From positions 2,149,501 to 2,213,500 of the forward strand of contig NZ_CP121017.1 in the NCBI RefSeq assembly GCF_041468085.1: a DNA stretch of 64,000 bases. The letters are read 5' to 3'. The notes beneath the pieces are model-generated. The model did not search any database and was not told where the DNA came from. It saw only the letters and a program-made list of their open reading frames with translations. Both the position numbers and the translations under genes were made by a program. This DNA comes from Tistrella mobilis (GTDB taxonomy: Bacteria > Pseudomonadota > Alphaproteobacteria > Tistrellales > Tistrellaceae). Shown here in pieces: positions 47,401 to 60,604 of this stretch; position 1 is the first letter of the stretch, and the number at the start of each line of letters is the position of its first letter.

Positions 47401-48810
47401 TTACGCCATCAGCTCCCCGGCGAGGCTGCTGGCGAGGGCGGCGACCTGGTTGCGGATGTCGGGCACCGCCGTGCTTTCCCAGAACACGCCCCGGGTCAGC
47501 GGGCCTATGGCGGCAAGGCGGCGATCGGCTGTGCCGTCGGCGCCGATGACCCGCAGATCCGCATCGACGTCAAGGCCCAGCGCCAGCATATCGGCCCGGA
47601 TGGCGCCGCGGGCGAACAGGCCGGCCAGCAGAGGTTCGGGCGTGCAGGCAAGGTCGGAGCCGGGACCCGTGCAGTCGATCGCCCGTGCCGCCACGATACG
47701 TTCCACCGCGCCGCCGCCCCGCGGTACCAGATCGAAGGCGACCCGGTCGGGCGTGACGTGGCGGGCGCGGATGCGCATGGCCCGGACCAGCAACCGGCCG
47801 CGGGCCCGGGCATCGGCGATGCGTGCCGCGACATCCGGGGCCATGCGATGGCGATGAATGTCCCACCACGGGCGGAGATGGCGCAGAAACCGACGTTTCT
47901 CCGCGGGGGAGAGCCCCTGCCAGAGCGGCTGGGTGACCGGCCGCAGCCCGTCGATCACCGCCCGCCAGCCGCCGCCATGTCCGCGGGTGGCCAGATCGGC
48001 CTCTGCCGCCCGCACGTGCTGACGCACCATCTTCACCAGCGCGCTCAGCCTCTCGGGGGCCGTTTCCGGGGTGATCGAGGGGATCGGGGCCGGAACCGGC
48101 GCATGGGCGCGGGGCAGCAGCCCGCGGCGAGAGATGGCATGGATGGTGCCGCGATGGCCGCGATCCAGCAGGCTGATCACGACGTCGACCGCGGTGAGGC
48201 CCGTACCCACAAGGATGACATCCGCCTCGCGATCCAGACCATCGAGTGCGCCCGGCGCCCACGGGTCCGGGGCATAGGCGGGCCCCGCCGGCACGTCGCA
48301 CCCGGGCGGAAAGTTGCCGAGAGCCAGAACGGCGGCATCGACGCGGTAGCTGCGGCCGCCATCGACCTGCATCACGAAGCCGCCGCCCTCCATCGCCTCC
48401 AGACGTACCGCCGCATCATGGATCAGCTGCAGGTTCATGGCCTTGCCCTGGCGCCAGATCCGGTCGCCGATCAGATCCTGGATATAGGAGCCATAGATCC
48501 GGCGCGGCACGAAGCTGTCGCGCCCGGCCGGACCGTCGGGCAGAAAGGCGGTCAGGGTACTCCGGGTGGCCTCCAGCCACTGGACGAAATGGCCCGGCTG
48601 GTCGGGGAAGGCGCTCATATTGCCGGCCCGGACATTGAGCAGGTGATGGGGATTGCCGGTGGCATAGGCGACACCGCGGCCGAACTGGCTGTTCCGTTCG
48701 ACCAGCAGGATCCTGTCCTGCCGCCGGCAGCGGTCCAGCAGGTGCACGGCAAGCAGGGCGCCGCTGAAACCGGCCCCGATGATCGCAATGGTGGTGCCGC
48801 GTTCGCTCAT
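47401..48810 (-). CDS. YdhS-like FAD/NAD(P)-binding protein
   Basis: The 469-residue flavoprotein has an N-terminal dinucleotide motif (Ile-Gly-Ala-Gly-Phe-Ser-Gly) and [12 protein letters not shown] near residue 55. A second nucleotide motif, Val-Gly-Thr-Gly-Leu-Thr-Ala-Val-Asp, lies near residue 205. This is the pattern of the FAD-NAD(P)-binding (NAD_binding_9) family that includes E. coli YdhS. The substrate is unknown. Proximity to the sulfate operon is suggestive, but a 219-bp gap separates them. Confidence 0.85.
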   Translation of the reverse strand: MSERGTTIAIIGAGFSGALLAVHLLDRCRRQDRILLVERNSQFGRGVAYATGNPHHLLNVRAGNMSAFPDQPGHFVQWLEATRSTLTAFLPDGPAGRDSFVPRRIYGSYIQDLIGDRIWRQGKAMNLQLIHDAAVRLEAMEGGGFVMQVDGGRSYRVDAAVLALGNFPPGCDVPAGPAYAPDPWAPGALDGLDREADVILVGTGLTAVDVVISLLDRGHRGTIHAISRRGLLPRAHAPVPAPIPSITPETAPERLSALVKMVRQHVRAAEADLATRGHGGGWRAVIDGLRPVTQPLWQGLSPAEKRRFLRHLRPWWDIHRHRMAPDVAARIADARARGRLLVRAMRIRARHVTPDRVAFDLVPRGGGAVERIVAARAIDCTGPGSDLACTPEPLLAGLFARGAIRADMLALGLDVDADLRVIGADGTADRRLAAIGPLTRGVFWESTAVPDIRNQVAALASSLAGELMA

Positions 48811-48990
48811 GCGCAGGATCCCCGGCGGTTGAGATGCAGGCTCAGCCTAGCGTGTGGCGGGCGGTCTAGTCATCAGACACAGAATAGCCGATTGCAGGAT
48901 GGGGCCGGCTGTCGCAGGATGCGGCCAATTCGCGGGCGCCCCCTTGCCGGAGCGGCGCCTCCAACCGTTAGGTCGAGGGAAGACAGAGCC

Positions 48991-49596
48991 ATGGCTGGCA
49001 GCGTCAACAAGGTGATCCTGATCGGCAATCTGGGCCGGGACCCGGAGGTGCGCAGCACCCAGGACGGCATGAAGATCGTGAACCTTGCGGTCGCGACCAG
49101 CGAGAACTGGCGCGACCGCCAGAGCGGCGAGCGCCGCGAGCGGACCGAATGGCACCGCGTGGTGATCTTCAACGAGCGCCTGGCCGAGGTGGCCGAAAAG
49201 TTCCTGCGCAAGGGCTCCAAGGTCTATGTCGAGGGCGCGCTTCAGACCCGCAAATGGACCGATCAACAGGGCCAGGAGAAGTACACCACCGAGGTGGTGC
49301 TGCAGCGCTTCCGCGGTGAGCTGACCATGCTCGACGGCCGCGGCGAAGGGGGCAGTGGCGCTGATTTCGGCGGCGGTGACGATTTCGGCGGTGGCGCCAC
49401 CGGCGGTGGCATGGGCGGTGGCGGCGGCCGTCGCGGCGGTGGTTACGGCGGTGGCCGCGGCGGCCAGGGCGGTGCCGGCGGCGGCTTTGGCGGCGGCTAT
49501 GACGACTACGGCTCAGATTATGGCGGTGGCTCCGGCGGCGGCCGCGGTGGCGCCGGCGGCGGTTCGAACGATCTGGATGACGAGATCCCGTTCTGA
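48991..49596 (+). CDS. ssb: Single-stranded DNA-binding protein
   Basis: The 201-residue SSB has an OB fold at about 1-112 (start Ala-Gly-Ser-Val-Asn-Lys-Val, then Asn-Leu-Gly-Arg-Asp-Pro-Glu). A long Gly-rich linker (about 122-190) follows. The acidic tip Asp-Asp-Glu-Ile-Pro-Phe binds partner proteins. The ATG at 48991 follows GAGGGA. It protects single-stranded DNA during replication and repair. A strong terminator follows. Confidence 0.96.
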   Translation: MAGSVNKVILIGNLGRDPEVRSTQDGMKIVNLAVATSENWRDRQSGERRERTEWHRVVIFNERLAEVAEKFLRKGSKVYVEGALQTRKWTDQQGQEKYTTEVVLQRFRGELTMLDGRGEGGSGADFGGGDDFGGGATGGGMGGGGGRRGGGYGGGRGGQGGAGGGFGGGYDDYGSDYGGGSGGGRGGAGGGSNDLDDEIPF

Positions 49597-49622
49597 TCCC
49601 GAGGGATCGACGGGCTGACATG

Positions 49623-49661
49623 AAGAACCCGCCTGATGCTCCGCGCATCAGGCGGGTTCTT
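49623..49661. terminator. Terminator between ssb and the aldo/keto reductase gene
   Basis: A perfect 16-bp stem (AAGAACCCGCCTGATG / CATCAGGCGGGTTCTT) with a 7-base loop lies in the convergent gap and can serve both genes. Confidence 0.88.
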
Positions 49662-49679
49662 CGCGTTCAGGATAAGGCG

Positions 49680-51318
<1,639 letters not shown>

Positions 51319-51348
51319 CGGCGGGCTATATGTGCCATGTCATGCTTT

Positions 51349-51385
51349 TTTATATTGCGCAAAATTAAATTGATGACAATATAAA
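51349..51385. promoter_or_regulatory. OhrR operator region upstream of ohr
   Basis: The core AATTAAATTG (51363-51372) matches 10 contiguous bases of the Bacillus OhrR box (TACAATTAAATTGTA). It is nested inside a perfect 9-bp inverted repeat, TTTATATTG (51349-51357) and CAATATAAA (51377-51385). The site lies 59 bp before ohr in a markedly AT-rich segment. Confidence 0.78.
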
Positions 51386-51443
51386 TCCAGGACGACGAGA
51401 CGACCGGCACCGGAGAGGGCCGGTTCAGCCAAGGAGACAGGCC

Positions 51444-51857
51444 ATGCAGATCCTCTACACCGCCAATGCCACCGCCACCGGCGGCCGTGATGGCCGCGCC
51501 GCCAGCGATGACGGCCGCATCGACCTGCCGCTCGCCATGCCGGCAGCACTGGGCGGCAACGGCAAGGGCACCAATCCCGAACAGCTGTTCGCAGCCGGTT
51601 ACGCCGCCTGCTTCCTGTCGGCGCTGAAGCTGGTCGCCGGGCAGAAGGGCGTGAAGCTGGGCAATGACGCCCAGGTCGCGGCCGCCGTCTCCATCGGCAA
51701 GGACGACACCGGCTTCGGCCTGGCCGTCACCCTGACTGTGAGCCTGCCGGGTGTGGATGCCGCTGCGGCGCACGCGCTGGTCGAAGCCGCGCATCAGGTG
51801 TGCCCTTATTCCAAGGCAACCCGCGGCAATATCGAGGTTGAGCTGACGGTCGCCTGA
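51444..51857 (+). CDS. ohr: Organic hydroperoxide resistance protein
   Basis: The 137-residue Ohr/OsmC-fold peroxidase reduces organic hydroperoxides using a dithiol. Its two catalytic Cys are Cys56 (Tyr-Ala-Ala-Cys-Phe) and Cys120 (Gln-Val-Cys-Pro-Tyr-Ser). Arg15 or Arg18 in the N-terminal loop is a candidate for the catalytic Arg. It is probably induced by OhrR release from the upstream operator. A GC hairpin follows the gene near 51868-51897. Confidence 0.95.
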   Translation: MQILYTANATATGGRDGRAASDDGRIDLPLAMPAALGGNGKGTNPEQLFAAGYAACFLSALKLVAGQKGVKLGNDAQVAAAVSIGKDDTGFGLAVTLTVSLPGVDAAAAHALVEAAHQVCPYSKATRGNIEVELTVA

Positions 51858-51908
51858 GGCGTCTGCGGCCCCTGCATCCGCCCGGAATGCGGGGGCCGGC
51901 CGGCGTGG

Positions 51909-51937
51909 TTGTTCGGCGGCGCAAAATTGGTTAGCTT
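51909..51937 (+). promoter_or_regulatory. Probable gyrA promoter
   Basis: TTGTTC (51909-51914) and TAGCTT (51932-51937) are 17 bp apart and lie about 180 bp before the gyrA start. The match to -35/-10 consensus is fair. Confidence 0.5.
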
Positions 51938-52116
51938 CGGGGACGATTTCACGACCGGCCGGTGACGCACGGGATATCCGAGCGGCCCGGCCGATGCGTG
52001 TAAGCCTTCGACTGATCGCCCGCCGACGCCGCGCCCCCGCGTTTCGACGGCAGGCGTCGCCCTCTTTTCCGGCGCCGCTTTGATGGCGGCACCGGTTCAA
52101 GTTCCGGGATCGCACC

Positions 52117-55053
52117 TTGTCCGACACGCCCGTTCCGCCCATCGCTTCCGATATCGCTCCGGTCACGATCGAAGACGAGATGCGGCGCTCGTACCTCGAT
52201 TACGCGATGAGCGTGATCGTGGCACGTGCGCTGCCCGACGTCCGCGACGGCCTGAAGCCCGTGCACCGGCGGATCCTGTTCTCGATGCACGAGAGCGGTT
52301 ACGAGTGGAACAAGCCGTTCCGCAAATCGGCGCGCGTGGTCGGCGACGTCATGGGTAAGTACCACCCCCATGGCGACAGCGCGATCTACGACACCATGGT
52401 CCGCATGGCGCAGGATTTCTCCATGCGCCTGACGCTGATCGACGGCCAGGGTAACTTCGGCTCCATGGACGGCGATCCCCCGGCGGCCATGCGTTATACC
52501 GAGGCGCGCCTGACCAAGGCCGCCAGCACCCTCCTGTCGGATCTCGACAAGGAGACGGTGGACTTCCAGAACAACTACGACGACACGACCCGCGAGCCGA
52601 CGGTTCTGCCCGCCCGGTTCCCGAACCTGCTCGTCAACGGCGCGGGCGGCATCGCCGTCGGCATGGCGACCAACATCCCGACCCATAATCTGGGCGAGGT
52701 GATCGACGCGGCCATCGCGATGGTCAACAACCCCGAGATTACCGATCTTGAACTGCTGCGAATCGTGCCGGGCCCCGATTTTCCGACCGGCGGCATCATC
52801 GTGGGCCGAGGCGGCAGCCGCGAGGCGTTGCTGACCGGCCGCGGCTCGGTGCTGCTGCGCGGCAAGGTCGAAGTCGAGGAGATCCGCAAGGATCGTATGG
52901 CGATCATCGTTCGCGAGATCCCCTATCAGGTCAACAAGGCCCGGATGATCGAGCGCATCGCCGAGGCGGTGCGCGAGCGCAAGATCGAGGGTGTGGCCGA
53001 TCTGCGCGATGAAAGCGACCGGGACGGCGTGCGGGTGGTGGTCGAGCTGAAGCGTGATGCCACGGCGGAAGTGGTCGTGAACCAGCTCTACCGTTTCACG
53101 CCGCTGCAGACCTCGTTCGGCGTCAACATGCTGGCGCTGAACGGCGGCAAGCCCGAGATGATGACGCTCCGCGACATGCTTCAGGCCTTCCTGGAGTTCC
53201 GCGAGGAGGTCATCACCCGGCGGACGATCTATGAGCTGCGCAAGGCGCGCGAGCGGGCGCATGTGTTGATGGGCCTGGGCGTCGCGGTCGTGAACCTCGA
53301 CCCGGTGGTGGAGCTGATCAAGGCCTCGCCCGACAGCGCCTCTGCCCGCGATGCGCTGATGGACCGGCCCTGGCCGGCCGGCGATATCGCGCCTTATATC
53401 GCGCTGGTGGGCGAGCCCGACCGCAGCGTGGTCGATGGCATGTACCGGCTTTCCGAAGCCCAGGCCCGCGCGATCCTGGATCTGCGCCTGCATCGCCTGA
53501 CCGGGCTTGAGCGTGAGCGCATCGGCGCCGAACTGCGTGAGATCTGCGACAGAATCCTGGAATTCCTTCGCATCCTCAATGATCGCGCCCGCATGCTCGA
53601 AGTGCTGCGCGAGGAGCTGATCGAGGTCCGGGACGAGTTTGCAACGCCCCGCCGTACCGTGATCGAGGAATCCGAGTTCGACTACAATGTCGAGGACCTG
53701 ATCGAACGCGAGGAGATGGTCGTCACGGTCACCCATGGCGGCTACATCAAGCGCGTGCCGCTGTCGACCTATCGGGCCCAGCGGCGTGGCGGCAAGGGCC
53801 GGTCTTCGATGGCGGTGCGCGACGAGGATTTCGTCTCGCAGATCTTCGTGCTCAACAGCCATGCCGCGGTGCTGTTCTTCTCCACCGCCGGTCAGGTCTA
53901 CAAGCTGAAGGTCTGGCAGCTGCCGGCGGGCACGCCGCAGAGCCGCGGCAAGGCCATGGTCAACCTGCTGCCGCTGAAGGAAGGCGAGGTCATCGCCACC
54001 CTGATGCCGCTGCCCGACGATCCCGACATGCCCGAGATCGCCGAGGTCGACGAGGCCGCAGCCGACGAGGCGGCGGAGGAGGCGGCCGAGGCGCTGGACG
54101 CCATCGCCGATGGCGACGCCTATGTGATGTTCGCGACCGCCAGGGGCAATGTCCGCCGCAACCGTCTGGCCGATTTCGTCAATGTGATGAGCAACGGCAA
54201 GATCGCCATCCGTCTGGGCGAGGGCGACCGTCTGGTCGGCGTGCTGCCGTGCAACGGCGGCGACGACGTGGTGCTCGCCAGCCGGGCCGGTAAGGCGATC
54301 CGCTTTCCCGTTGGGGCGGTGCGGCTGTTCAAGAGCCGCACCTCGGACGGTGTGCGCGGCATCTCGCTGACCGGCAGCGACGAAGTGGTGTCGATGTCGA
54401 TCATCCGCCATCGCGAGGTGGATGTTGATACGCGCGACAATTATCTGCGCTTCGCCAACGCCAAGCGTCGCTGGCTGGCGCAGCTGAAGGCGTTGGAGAC
54501 CGGCACCTCGGCCGTGGTCGACGGAGAAGAGGCGGCACCGGTCGAAACCGGCGACCTGCCGAAGGACGAGGCGGAACTCGCAGCCCGCTACGGTCTGGAT
54601 CTTGAGACCGCCCAGCGGCTGGAAGCGGAGGAAGAGTTCCTGCTGGCCGTGACCGCCCGCGGCTATGGCAAGCGCACCTCGGCCTATGAATATCGCACAA
54701 CCAATCGTGGCGGTTCGGGCATCGTGAACATGACCACCGGCGCCCGGAACGGCCATATCGTGGCCTGCTTCCCGGTGGCACAGGGCGAACAGATCATGCT
54801 GGTGACCGATGGCGGCCAGCTGATCCGGACGCCGGTTGCCGATATCCGTATCGCCGGCCGCGACACCATGGGCGTGATCGTGTTCAAGACCGCCCAGGAC
54901 GAAAAGGTGGTCTCGGCGGCCCGGTTGAGCGAGACCGCGGAAGAAGAACAGAACGGCGCCGGCGAGGCCAATGCTGATGGCGAAGCCGGTGACGAGGGGG
55001 AGCAGGACGCGACGGTGACGACCGATCTTCGCGGAGACGAAGACGAGGCGTAA
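52117..55053 (+). CDS. gyrA: DNA gyrase subunit A
   Basis: The 978-residue type II topoisomerase subunit cuts and rejoins DNA. The active Tyr lies in Ala-Ala-Met-Arg-Tyr-Thr-Glu. The quinolone-resistance region reads [10 protein letters not shown], the Ser83/Asp87 wild-type state (E. coli numbering). The GyrA box Gln-Arg-Arg-Gly-Gly-Lys-Gly marks the C-terminal beta-pinwheel. An acidic Ala/Glu/Asp insertion of about 35 residues interrupts the pinwheel near residue 635. The start is TTG at 52117. Confidence 0.96.
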   Translation: MSDTPVPPIASDIAPVTIEDEMRRSYLDYAMSVIVARALPDVRDGLKPVHRRILFSMHESGYEWNKPFRKSARVVGDVMGKYHPHGDSAIYDTMVRMAQDFSMRLTLIDGQGNFGSMDGDPPAAMRYTEARLTKAASTLLSDLDKETVDFQNNYDDTTREPTVLPARFPNLLVNGAGGIAVGMATNIPTHNLGEVIDAAIAMVNNPEITDLELLRIVPGPDFPTGGIIVGRGGSREALLTGRGSVLLRGKVEVEEIRKDRMAIIVREIPYQVNKARMIERIAEAVRERKIEGVADLRDESDRDGVRVVVELKRDATAEVVVNQLYRFTPLQTSFGVNMLALNGGKPEMMTLRDMLQAFLEFREEVITRRTIYELRKARERAHVLMGLGVAVVNLDPVVELIKASPDSASARDALMDRPWPAGDIAPYIALVGEPDRSVVDGMYRLSEAQARAILDLRLHRLTGLERERIGAELREICDRILEFLRILNDRARMLEVLREELIEVRDEFATPRRTVIEESEFDYNVEDLIEREEMVVTVTHGGYIKRVPLSTYRAQRRGGKGRSSMAVRDEDFVSQIFVLNSHAAVLFFSTAGQVYKLKVWQLPAGTPQSRGKAMVNLLPLKEGEVIATLMPLPDDPDMPEIAEVDEAAADEAAEEAAEALDAIADGDAYVMFATARGNVRRNRLADFVNVMSNGKIAIRLGEGDRLVGVLPCNGGDDVVLASRAGKAIRFPVGAVRLFKSRTSDGVRGISLTGSDEVVSMSIIRHREVDVDTRDNYLRFANAKRRWLAQLKALETGTSAVVDGEEAAPVETGDLPKDEAELAARYGLDLETAQRLEAEEEFLLAVTARGYGKRTSAYEYRTTNRGGSGIVNMTTGARNGHIVACFPVAQGEQIMLVTDGGQLIRTPVADIRIAGRDTMGVIVFKTAQDEKVVSAARLSETAEEEQNGAGEANADGEAGDEGEQDATVTTDLRGDEDEA

Positions 55054-55089
55054 GCCGGCGCGGGTGGAGACCCAGTGGAGGACCAGGCA

Positions 55090-55614
55090 TTGAGCGGCAA
55101 GGGCATCTATCCGGGGACATTCGACCCGGTGACCAACGGGCATATGGACATCATCCGACGCAGCCTCAGGGTGGTGGACAAGCTCGTGGTGGCCGTGGCG
55201 GCCAACCCCGGCAAGGGACCGATGTTTTCTCTTGAGGAGCGGGTGAGCCTGGTGCTTGCCGAGCTTCAGACCCTGCCGCCGGACCAGGCTGCCCGGGTCG
55301 AGGTGAAACCCTTCGACACCCTGCTGATGCATTTCGCAGTCGAACAGGGCGCGGGCGTCATCATGCGTGGCCTGCGCGCCGTGTCTGACTTCGAATACGA
55401 GTTCCAGATGGCGGGAATGAACGCTCGGCTGAACACGCAGGTCGAGACGGTCTTCCTGATGGCCTCGGAGAAGGTGCAGTTCATTTCCTCGCGCTTCGTG
55501 AAGGAGATCGGCCGGCTTGGCGGTGACATCTCGCAGTTCGTCAGCCCGCAGGTGAAGACGATCCTGGACGTGCGTTTCGAAGAGGAGCGCAACGGCATCC
55601 GTCCGCTGGACTGA
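55090..55614 (+). CDS. coaD: Phosphopantetheine adenylyltransferase
   Basis: The 174-residue enzyme of coenzyme A synthesis transfers AMP to 4'-phosphopantetheine. The nucleotidyl motif is Tyr-Pro-Gly-Thr-Phe-Asp-Pro-Val-Thr-Asn-Gly-His. The second motif is Ile-Ser-Ser-Arg-Phe-Val-Lys-Glu. The TTG at 55090 has GGAGG 8 bp upstream and gives the usual N-terminus. GTG at 55075 is the alternative. It lies 36 bp downstream of gyrA and is probably co-transcribed. Confidence 0.94.
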   Translation: MSGKGIYPGTFDPVTNGHMDIIRRSLRVVDKLVVAVAANPGKGPMFSLEERVSLVLAELQTLPPDQAARVEVKPFDTLLMHFAVEQGAGVIMRGLRAVSDFEYEFQMAGMNARLNTQVETVFLMASEKVQFISSRFVKEIGRLGGDISQFVSPQVKTILDVRFEEERNGIRPLD

Positions 55615-55638
55615 TCCGCCGTCAGACCCGAAGATCAT

Positions 55639-55676
55639 CGCGGGACGGTGGCCGCCAGGGCGGTTACCGTCCCGCG
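55639..55676 (+). terminator. Hairpin between coaD and queA
   Basis: An 11-bp perfect stem (CGCGGGACGGT / ACCGTCCCGCG) begins 24 bp after the coaD stop. Only a weak T stretch follows, so partial termination is likely. Confidence 0.5.
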
Positions 55677-55722
55677 CTGTTATATGCTTCATCAACCTCT
55701 TGCACCGGTTACCTCCGCTTCG

Positions 55723-57965
<2,243 letters not shown>

Positions 57966-57990
57966 CATCCCCCCGGCGCAGGCCGTCGGC

Positions 57991-59712
57991 TCAACCTTTG
58001 AGGTCGGGGAAGTCTTCTTCGCGGAACTCGATGCCGCCGCGGCTCTCGGGTGCCTCGCCCGCGTTCTCGCCGCGGCGGAGTTCGACCCGGCGGATCTTGC
58101 CCGAAATCGTCTTGGGCAGATCCTCGGTGAACTCGATGCGCCGGATGCGCTTGAAGGGCGCCACCCGGCCGCGGACATAGGCCAGGATGTCACGCGCCGT
58201 CTCAGCATCGGGCTCAAAGCCCTTGATCAGAGAGATATAGGCCTTCGGCACCGCCAGACGCACCGGATCGGGCGCGGGAACCACGGCCGCCTCGGCGACG
58301 GCGTCGTGCTCAATCAGCACGCTCTCCAGTTCGAAGGGGCTGATCCGGTAATCCGAGGCCTTGAAGACGTCATCGGCACGACCGACGAAGGTGAAATAAC
58401 CGTCGTCGTCGCGGATGGCCACGTCGCCGGTGCGGTAGAAGTCGCCGGATGTGGCGAGCAGAGCCTTGCCCTCTGCTGCCTCGTAGCCGCGCATCAGACT
58501 GGCCGGCCGGCGGTCACCGAGAGCAAGGGCGATCTCGCCTTCCTCGACCTGATTGCCGTCGGCATCGAGCAGGGTTGCGACATAGCCCGGCAGCGGCCGC
58601 CCCATGGAGCCGGTCTTGATCGGCTGGCCGGGCGGGTTGCCGAACTGGGCGCTGGTCTCCGTCTGGCCATAGCCGTCCCGGATGGTCAGGCCCCAGGCTT
58701 CCTGAACCTGTTCGATGATCTCGGGGTTCAGCGGTTCACCCGCGCCGCAGACCTCGCGCAGGCTGGTGCGGATCGACTTCAGATCCTGCTGGATGAACAT
58801 CCGCCAGACCGTCGGCGGGGCACAGAGTGTGGTGACACCGCCCTGCGCAATGGCGTTGAGCAGGCTCGCAGCCTCGAAACGGGGCTGATTGGCGATGAAG
58901 ATCGTGGCGCCGGCGATCCAGGGGGCGAAAAAGCAGCTCCATGCGTGCTTGGCCCAGCCGGGTGACGAGATGTTCAGATGCACGTCGCCGGGCTTAAGCC
59001 CCAGCCAGTACATGGTGGAAAGATGACCGATCGGGTAGCTGGCATGGGTGTGGATCACCAGCTTGGGCTTGGCGGTGGTGCCGGAGGTGAAGTAGAGCAG
59101 CAGCTCATCCTCGGCCCGGGTCTCACCATCCGGGGTGAAGCCGTGGGCAAAGCGCGGATTTTCATGGGCATCCGCGAAATCGGTCCAGCCCGGAGCGCTG
59201 CCATCGGCGGCGATCCGGGTCAGTCCGCGGGCCCGTTCCAGCGCCTCGAATTTGGCCGCGTGCTCCGCACCCGCGATGATGTGGCGCACACGACCACGCT
59301 CCAGCCGGTCGTCAAGATCCTCGGTGGACAGCAGGGTGGTGGCGGGGATGACCACGGCCCCCAGTTTCATGGCCGCCAGCATCGTCTCCCAAAGCGGGAC
59401 CGTGTTGCCCAGCATCAGCAGGATGCGATCGCCGCGCGCGACACCCAGATAGCGGAGATGGTTGGCGACCCGGTCCGAGCGATCGCGCAGCTCGGCAAAA
59501 CTCAGCGAGGTCTCGGCGCCGGTCGGCACGTCGACGATCCGAAGCGCCGGACGGTTGCGGCTTTCGGCCTCGGTCGCGAGCACGGCATCGAACCAGTCCA
59601 GCGCCCAGTTGAACCTCTCGGGGCGCGGCCAGGAAAACCCGGCGCAGGCGCGGTCGTAATTCTCGCGATTGGCCAGCAGAAAGGCGCGGGCCTCGGCATA
59701 GGTCATGGTCAT
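57991..59712 (-). CDS. Acyl-CoA synthetase (AMP-binding protein)
   Basis: The 573-residue adenylate-forming enzyme activates a carboxylic acid to its CoA thioester. The AMP motif is Tyr-Phe-Thr-Ser-Gly-Thr-Thr-Ala-Lys-Pro-Lys. Further motifs are Asp-Gly-Tyr-Gly-Gln-Thr-Glu-Thr, Tyr-Arg-Thr-Gly-Asp and the C-terminal Lys in Lys-Thr-Ile-Ser-Gly-Lys. The overall pattern is closest to medium-chain acyl-CoA or aryl-CoA synthetases; the substrate is not certain. The ATG at 59712 has AGAGGA upstream; the frame open to 60183 overlaps the tRNA locus. A 14-bp palindrome lies 118 bp upstream. Confidence 0.9.
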   Translation of the reverse strand: MTMTYAEARAFLLANRENYDRACAGFSWPRPERFNWALDWFDAVLATEAESRNRPALRIVDVPTGAETSLSFAELRDRSDRVANHLRYLGVARGDRILLMLGNTVPLWETMLAAMKLGAVVIPATTLLSTEDLDDRLERGRVRHIIAGAEHAAKFEALERARGLTRIAADGSAPGWTDFADAHENPRFAHGFTPDGETRAEDELLLYFTSGTTAKPKLVIHTHASYPIGHLSTMYWLGLKPGDVHLNISSPGWAKHAWSCFFAPWIAGATIFIANQPRFEAASLLNAIAQGGVTTLCAPPTVWRMFIQQDLKSIRTSLREVCGAGEPLNPEIIEQVQEAWGLTIRDGYGQTETSAQFGNPPGQPIKTGSMGRPLPGYVATLLDADGNQVEEGEIALALGDRRPASLMRGYEAAEGKALLATSGDFYRTGDVAIRDDDGYFTFVGRADDVFKASDYRISPFELESVLIEHDAVAEAAVVPAPDPVRLAVPKAYISLIKGFEPDAETARDILAYVRGRVAPFKRIRRIEFTEDLPKTISGKIRRVELRRGENAGEAPESRGGIEFREEDFPDLKG

Positions 59713-59829
59713 GACGACAGGGTCCTCTCGGGTCTTACCTCCGGCCGCGACCGGTCGCAGATGCGATGCGCCGGCCGTTCTCGTCCATTGATCATTGGCA
59801 CAGCACGCCCGACGTGACCAGACCCGCCG

Positions 59830-59843
59830 TCGCACGCGTGCGA
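59830..59843. promoter_or_regulatory. 14-bp palindrome upstream of the acyl-CoA synthetase gene
   Basis: TCGCACGCGTGCGA is a perfect palindrome, and TCGCAC recurs 10 bp further on. It is placed between the divergent acyl-CoA synthetase and tRNA promoters, and it may bind a regulator of the former. Confidence 0.5.
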
Positions 59844-59907
59844 GGCGCGATGTCGCACGGTGTTCGAACGGTCTGGCAGAAGCATGTGTTTCGCGGCGTT
59901 CCACGGC

Positions 59908-59936
59908 TTGACCGATCGCAGCCTCGCCCCTATGGT
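59908..59936 (+). promoter_or_regulatory. Sigma-70-type promoter of the tRNA gene
   Basis: TTGACC (59908-59913) and TATGGT (59931-59936) are spaced by exactly 17 bp. The predicted transcript would start near 59943, about 60 bp before the mature tRNA 5' end. Confidence 0.72.
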
Positions 59937-60003
59937 TACGCCCGTTCGCAGCCGGGGCGGTCTTCTCCCGGGCAGTCGGTGGCGGCGAACCGCAGAATAC
60001 TGC

Positions 60004-60327
60004 GAGCCCGTAGCTCAGCCGGTAGAGCATCTGACTTTCGATTGGGAGCGCCGGCCGGAAACGGCCGGATGAGACAGGCGTCAAAGTCGGGGAACCCGTC
60101 CGCGTCGCGGCGACGGCAATCCCGAGCCAAGCCGATCCTCCGGTACAGAGGATCGGAAGGTGTAGAGGCCAGACGGCGCCCACCTAACTCACGCACTCGT
60201 CTCAGGGTGCGACGACATGGTGAAGGGATGGTCCGGGCCACAAACACCCCGCAAGCGGGGTGGCGGTGAAAGCCGTGGTGGTGGAGTAATCAGAGGGTCC
60301 TGGGTTCGAGTCCCAGCGGGCTCACCA
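60004..60327 (+). tRNA. tRNA-Lys(UUU) gene interrupted by a group I intron
   Basis: The exons are 60004-60038 and 60287-60327, joined to 76 nt with CCA encoded. The acceptor stem GAGCCCG/CGGGCTC is perfect. D stem GCTC/GAGC, anticodon stem TCTGA/TCAGA and T stem CTGGG/CCCAG with loop TTCGAGT are all complete. Splicing after CTTT and before TAA gives a 7-nt anticodon loop CTTTTAA, so the anticodon is UUU (Lys). The discriminator base is A, as expected for Lys. The intron lies inside the anticodon, between positions 35 and 36. It is the only tRNA gene seen in the window. Confidence 0.9.
60039..60286 (+). ncRNA. Group I self-splicing intron (IC3-like) in tRNA-Lys
   Basis: The 248-nt intron has no open reading frame. 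P1 pairs exon CTTT plus C39 with GGGAG (60044-60048) and places a U·G wobble at the 5' splice site. P2 is 60051-60057/60062-60068 with a GAAA loop. P3 is GGCGTC (60077-60082)/GGCGCC (60175-60180). P4 is 60087-60091/60121-60125 and P5 is 60096-60100/60112-60116. P6 is a 9-bp hairpin (60132-60140/60148-60156). P7 is GGCCA (60167-60171)/TGGTC (60229-60233). P8 is CACC/GGTG at 60181/60219, and P9 is at 60245-60262. The last base is G, as required. The core (AAGGTGTAGAG, AGACGG, CCCACCTAA, ATGGTGAAGG) resembles the Azoarcus and Anabaena tRNA introns. Confidence 0.92.
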
Positions 60328-60333
60328 TCTTTT

Positions 60334-60370
60334 GAAAGCGGCATGTCCTCCCGGGCGTGCCGCTTTCTTC
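60334..60370 (+). terminator. Terminator after the tRNA-Lys gene
   Basis: A perfect 10-bp stem (GAAAGCGGCA / TGCCGCTTTC) starts 7 bp after the CCA end and is followed by TTCG. Confidence 0.8.
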
Positions 60371-60604
60371 GTTACGGCACATTCCTGAAGTCGCCATGTC
60401 AGGAAACATCTTGTTGTCGATATGAGACGCGTCTACGACGGTGTCGCAAAACGGGCCTTCTATTGACGATGGCATCTGTCTGGTCAATGGTTGTTTACCA
60501 TTCATTTACCCGGTATTCTCGATTTATTTACCGCGTCCAATTTATGGTGGCCTCTGAATGCGGGCTGCAGCTGCGGCCGCCTCATTTCGATGTGGATGTT
60601 GACG

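Noticed and set aside
46099-48990. An open frame of more than 960 codons on the plus strand running into ssb
   Set aside because: It is antisense to the sulfate-binding protein and flavoprotein genes. Only the ssb part from 48991 is a real gene.
60190-60305. A protein-coding gene overlapping the tRNA-Lys intron (frames open through 60183-60269)
   Set aside because: These frames cross the tRNA exons and intron core, and have no ribosome-binding site or family similarity.
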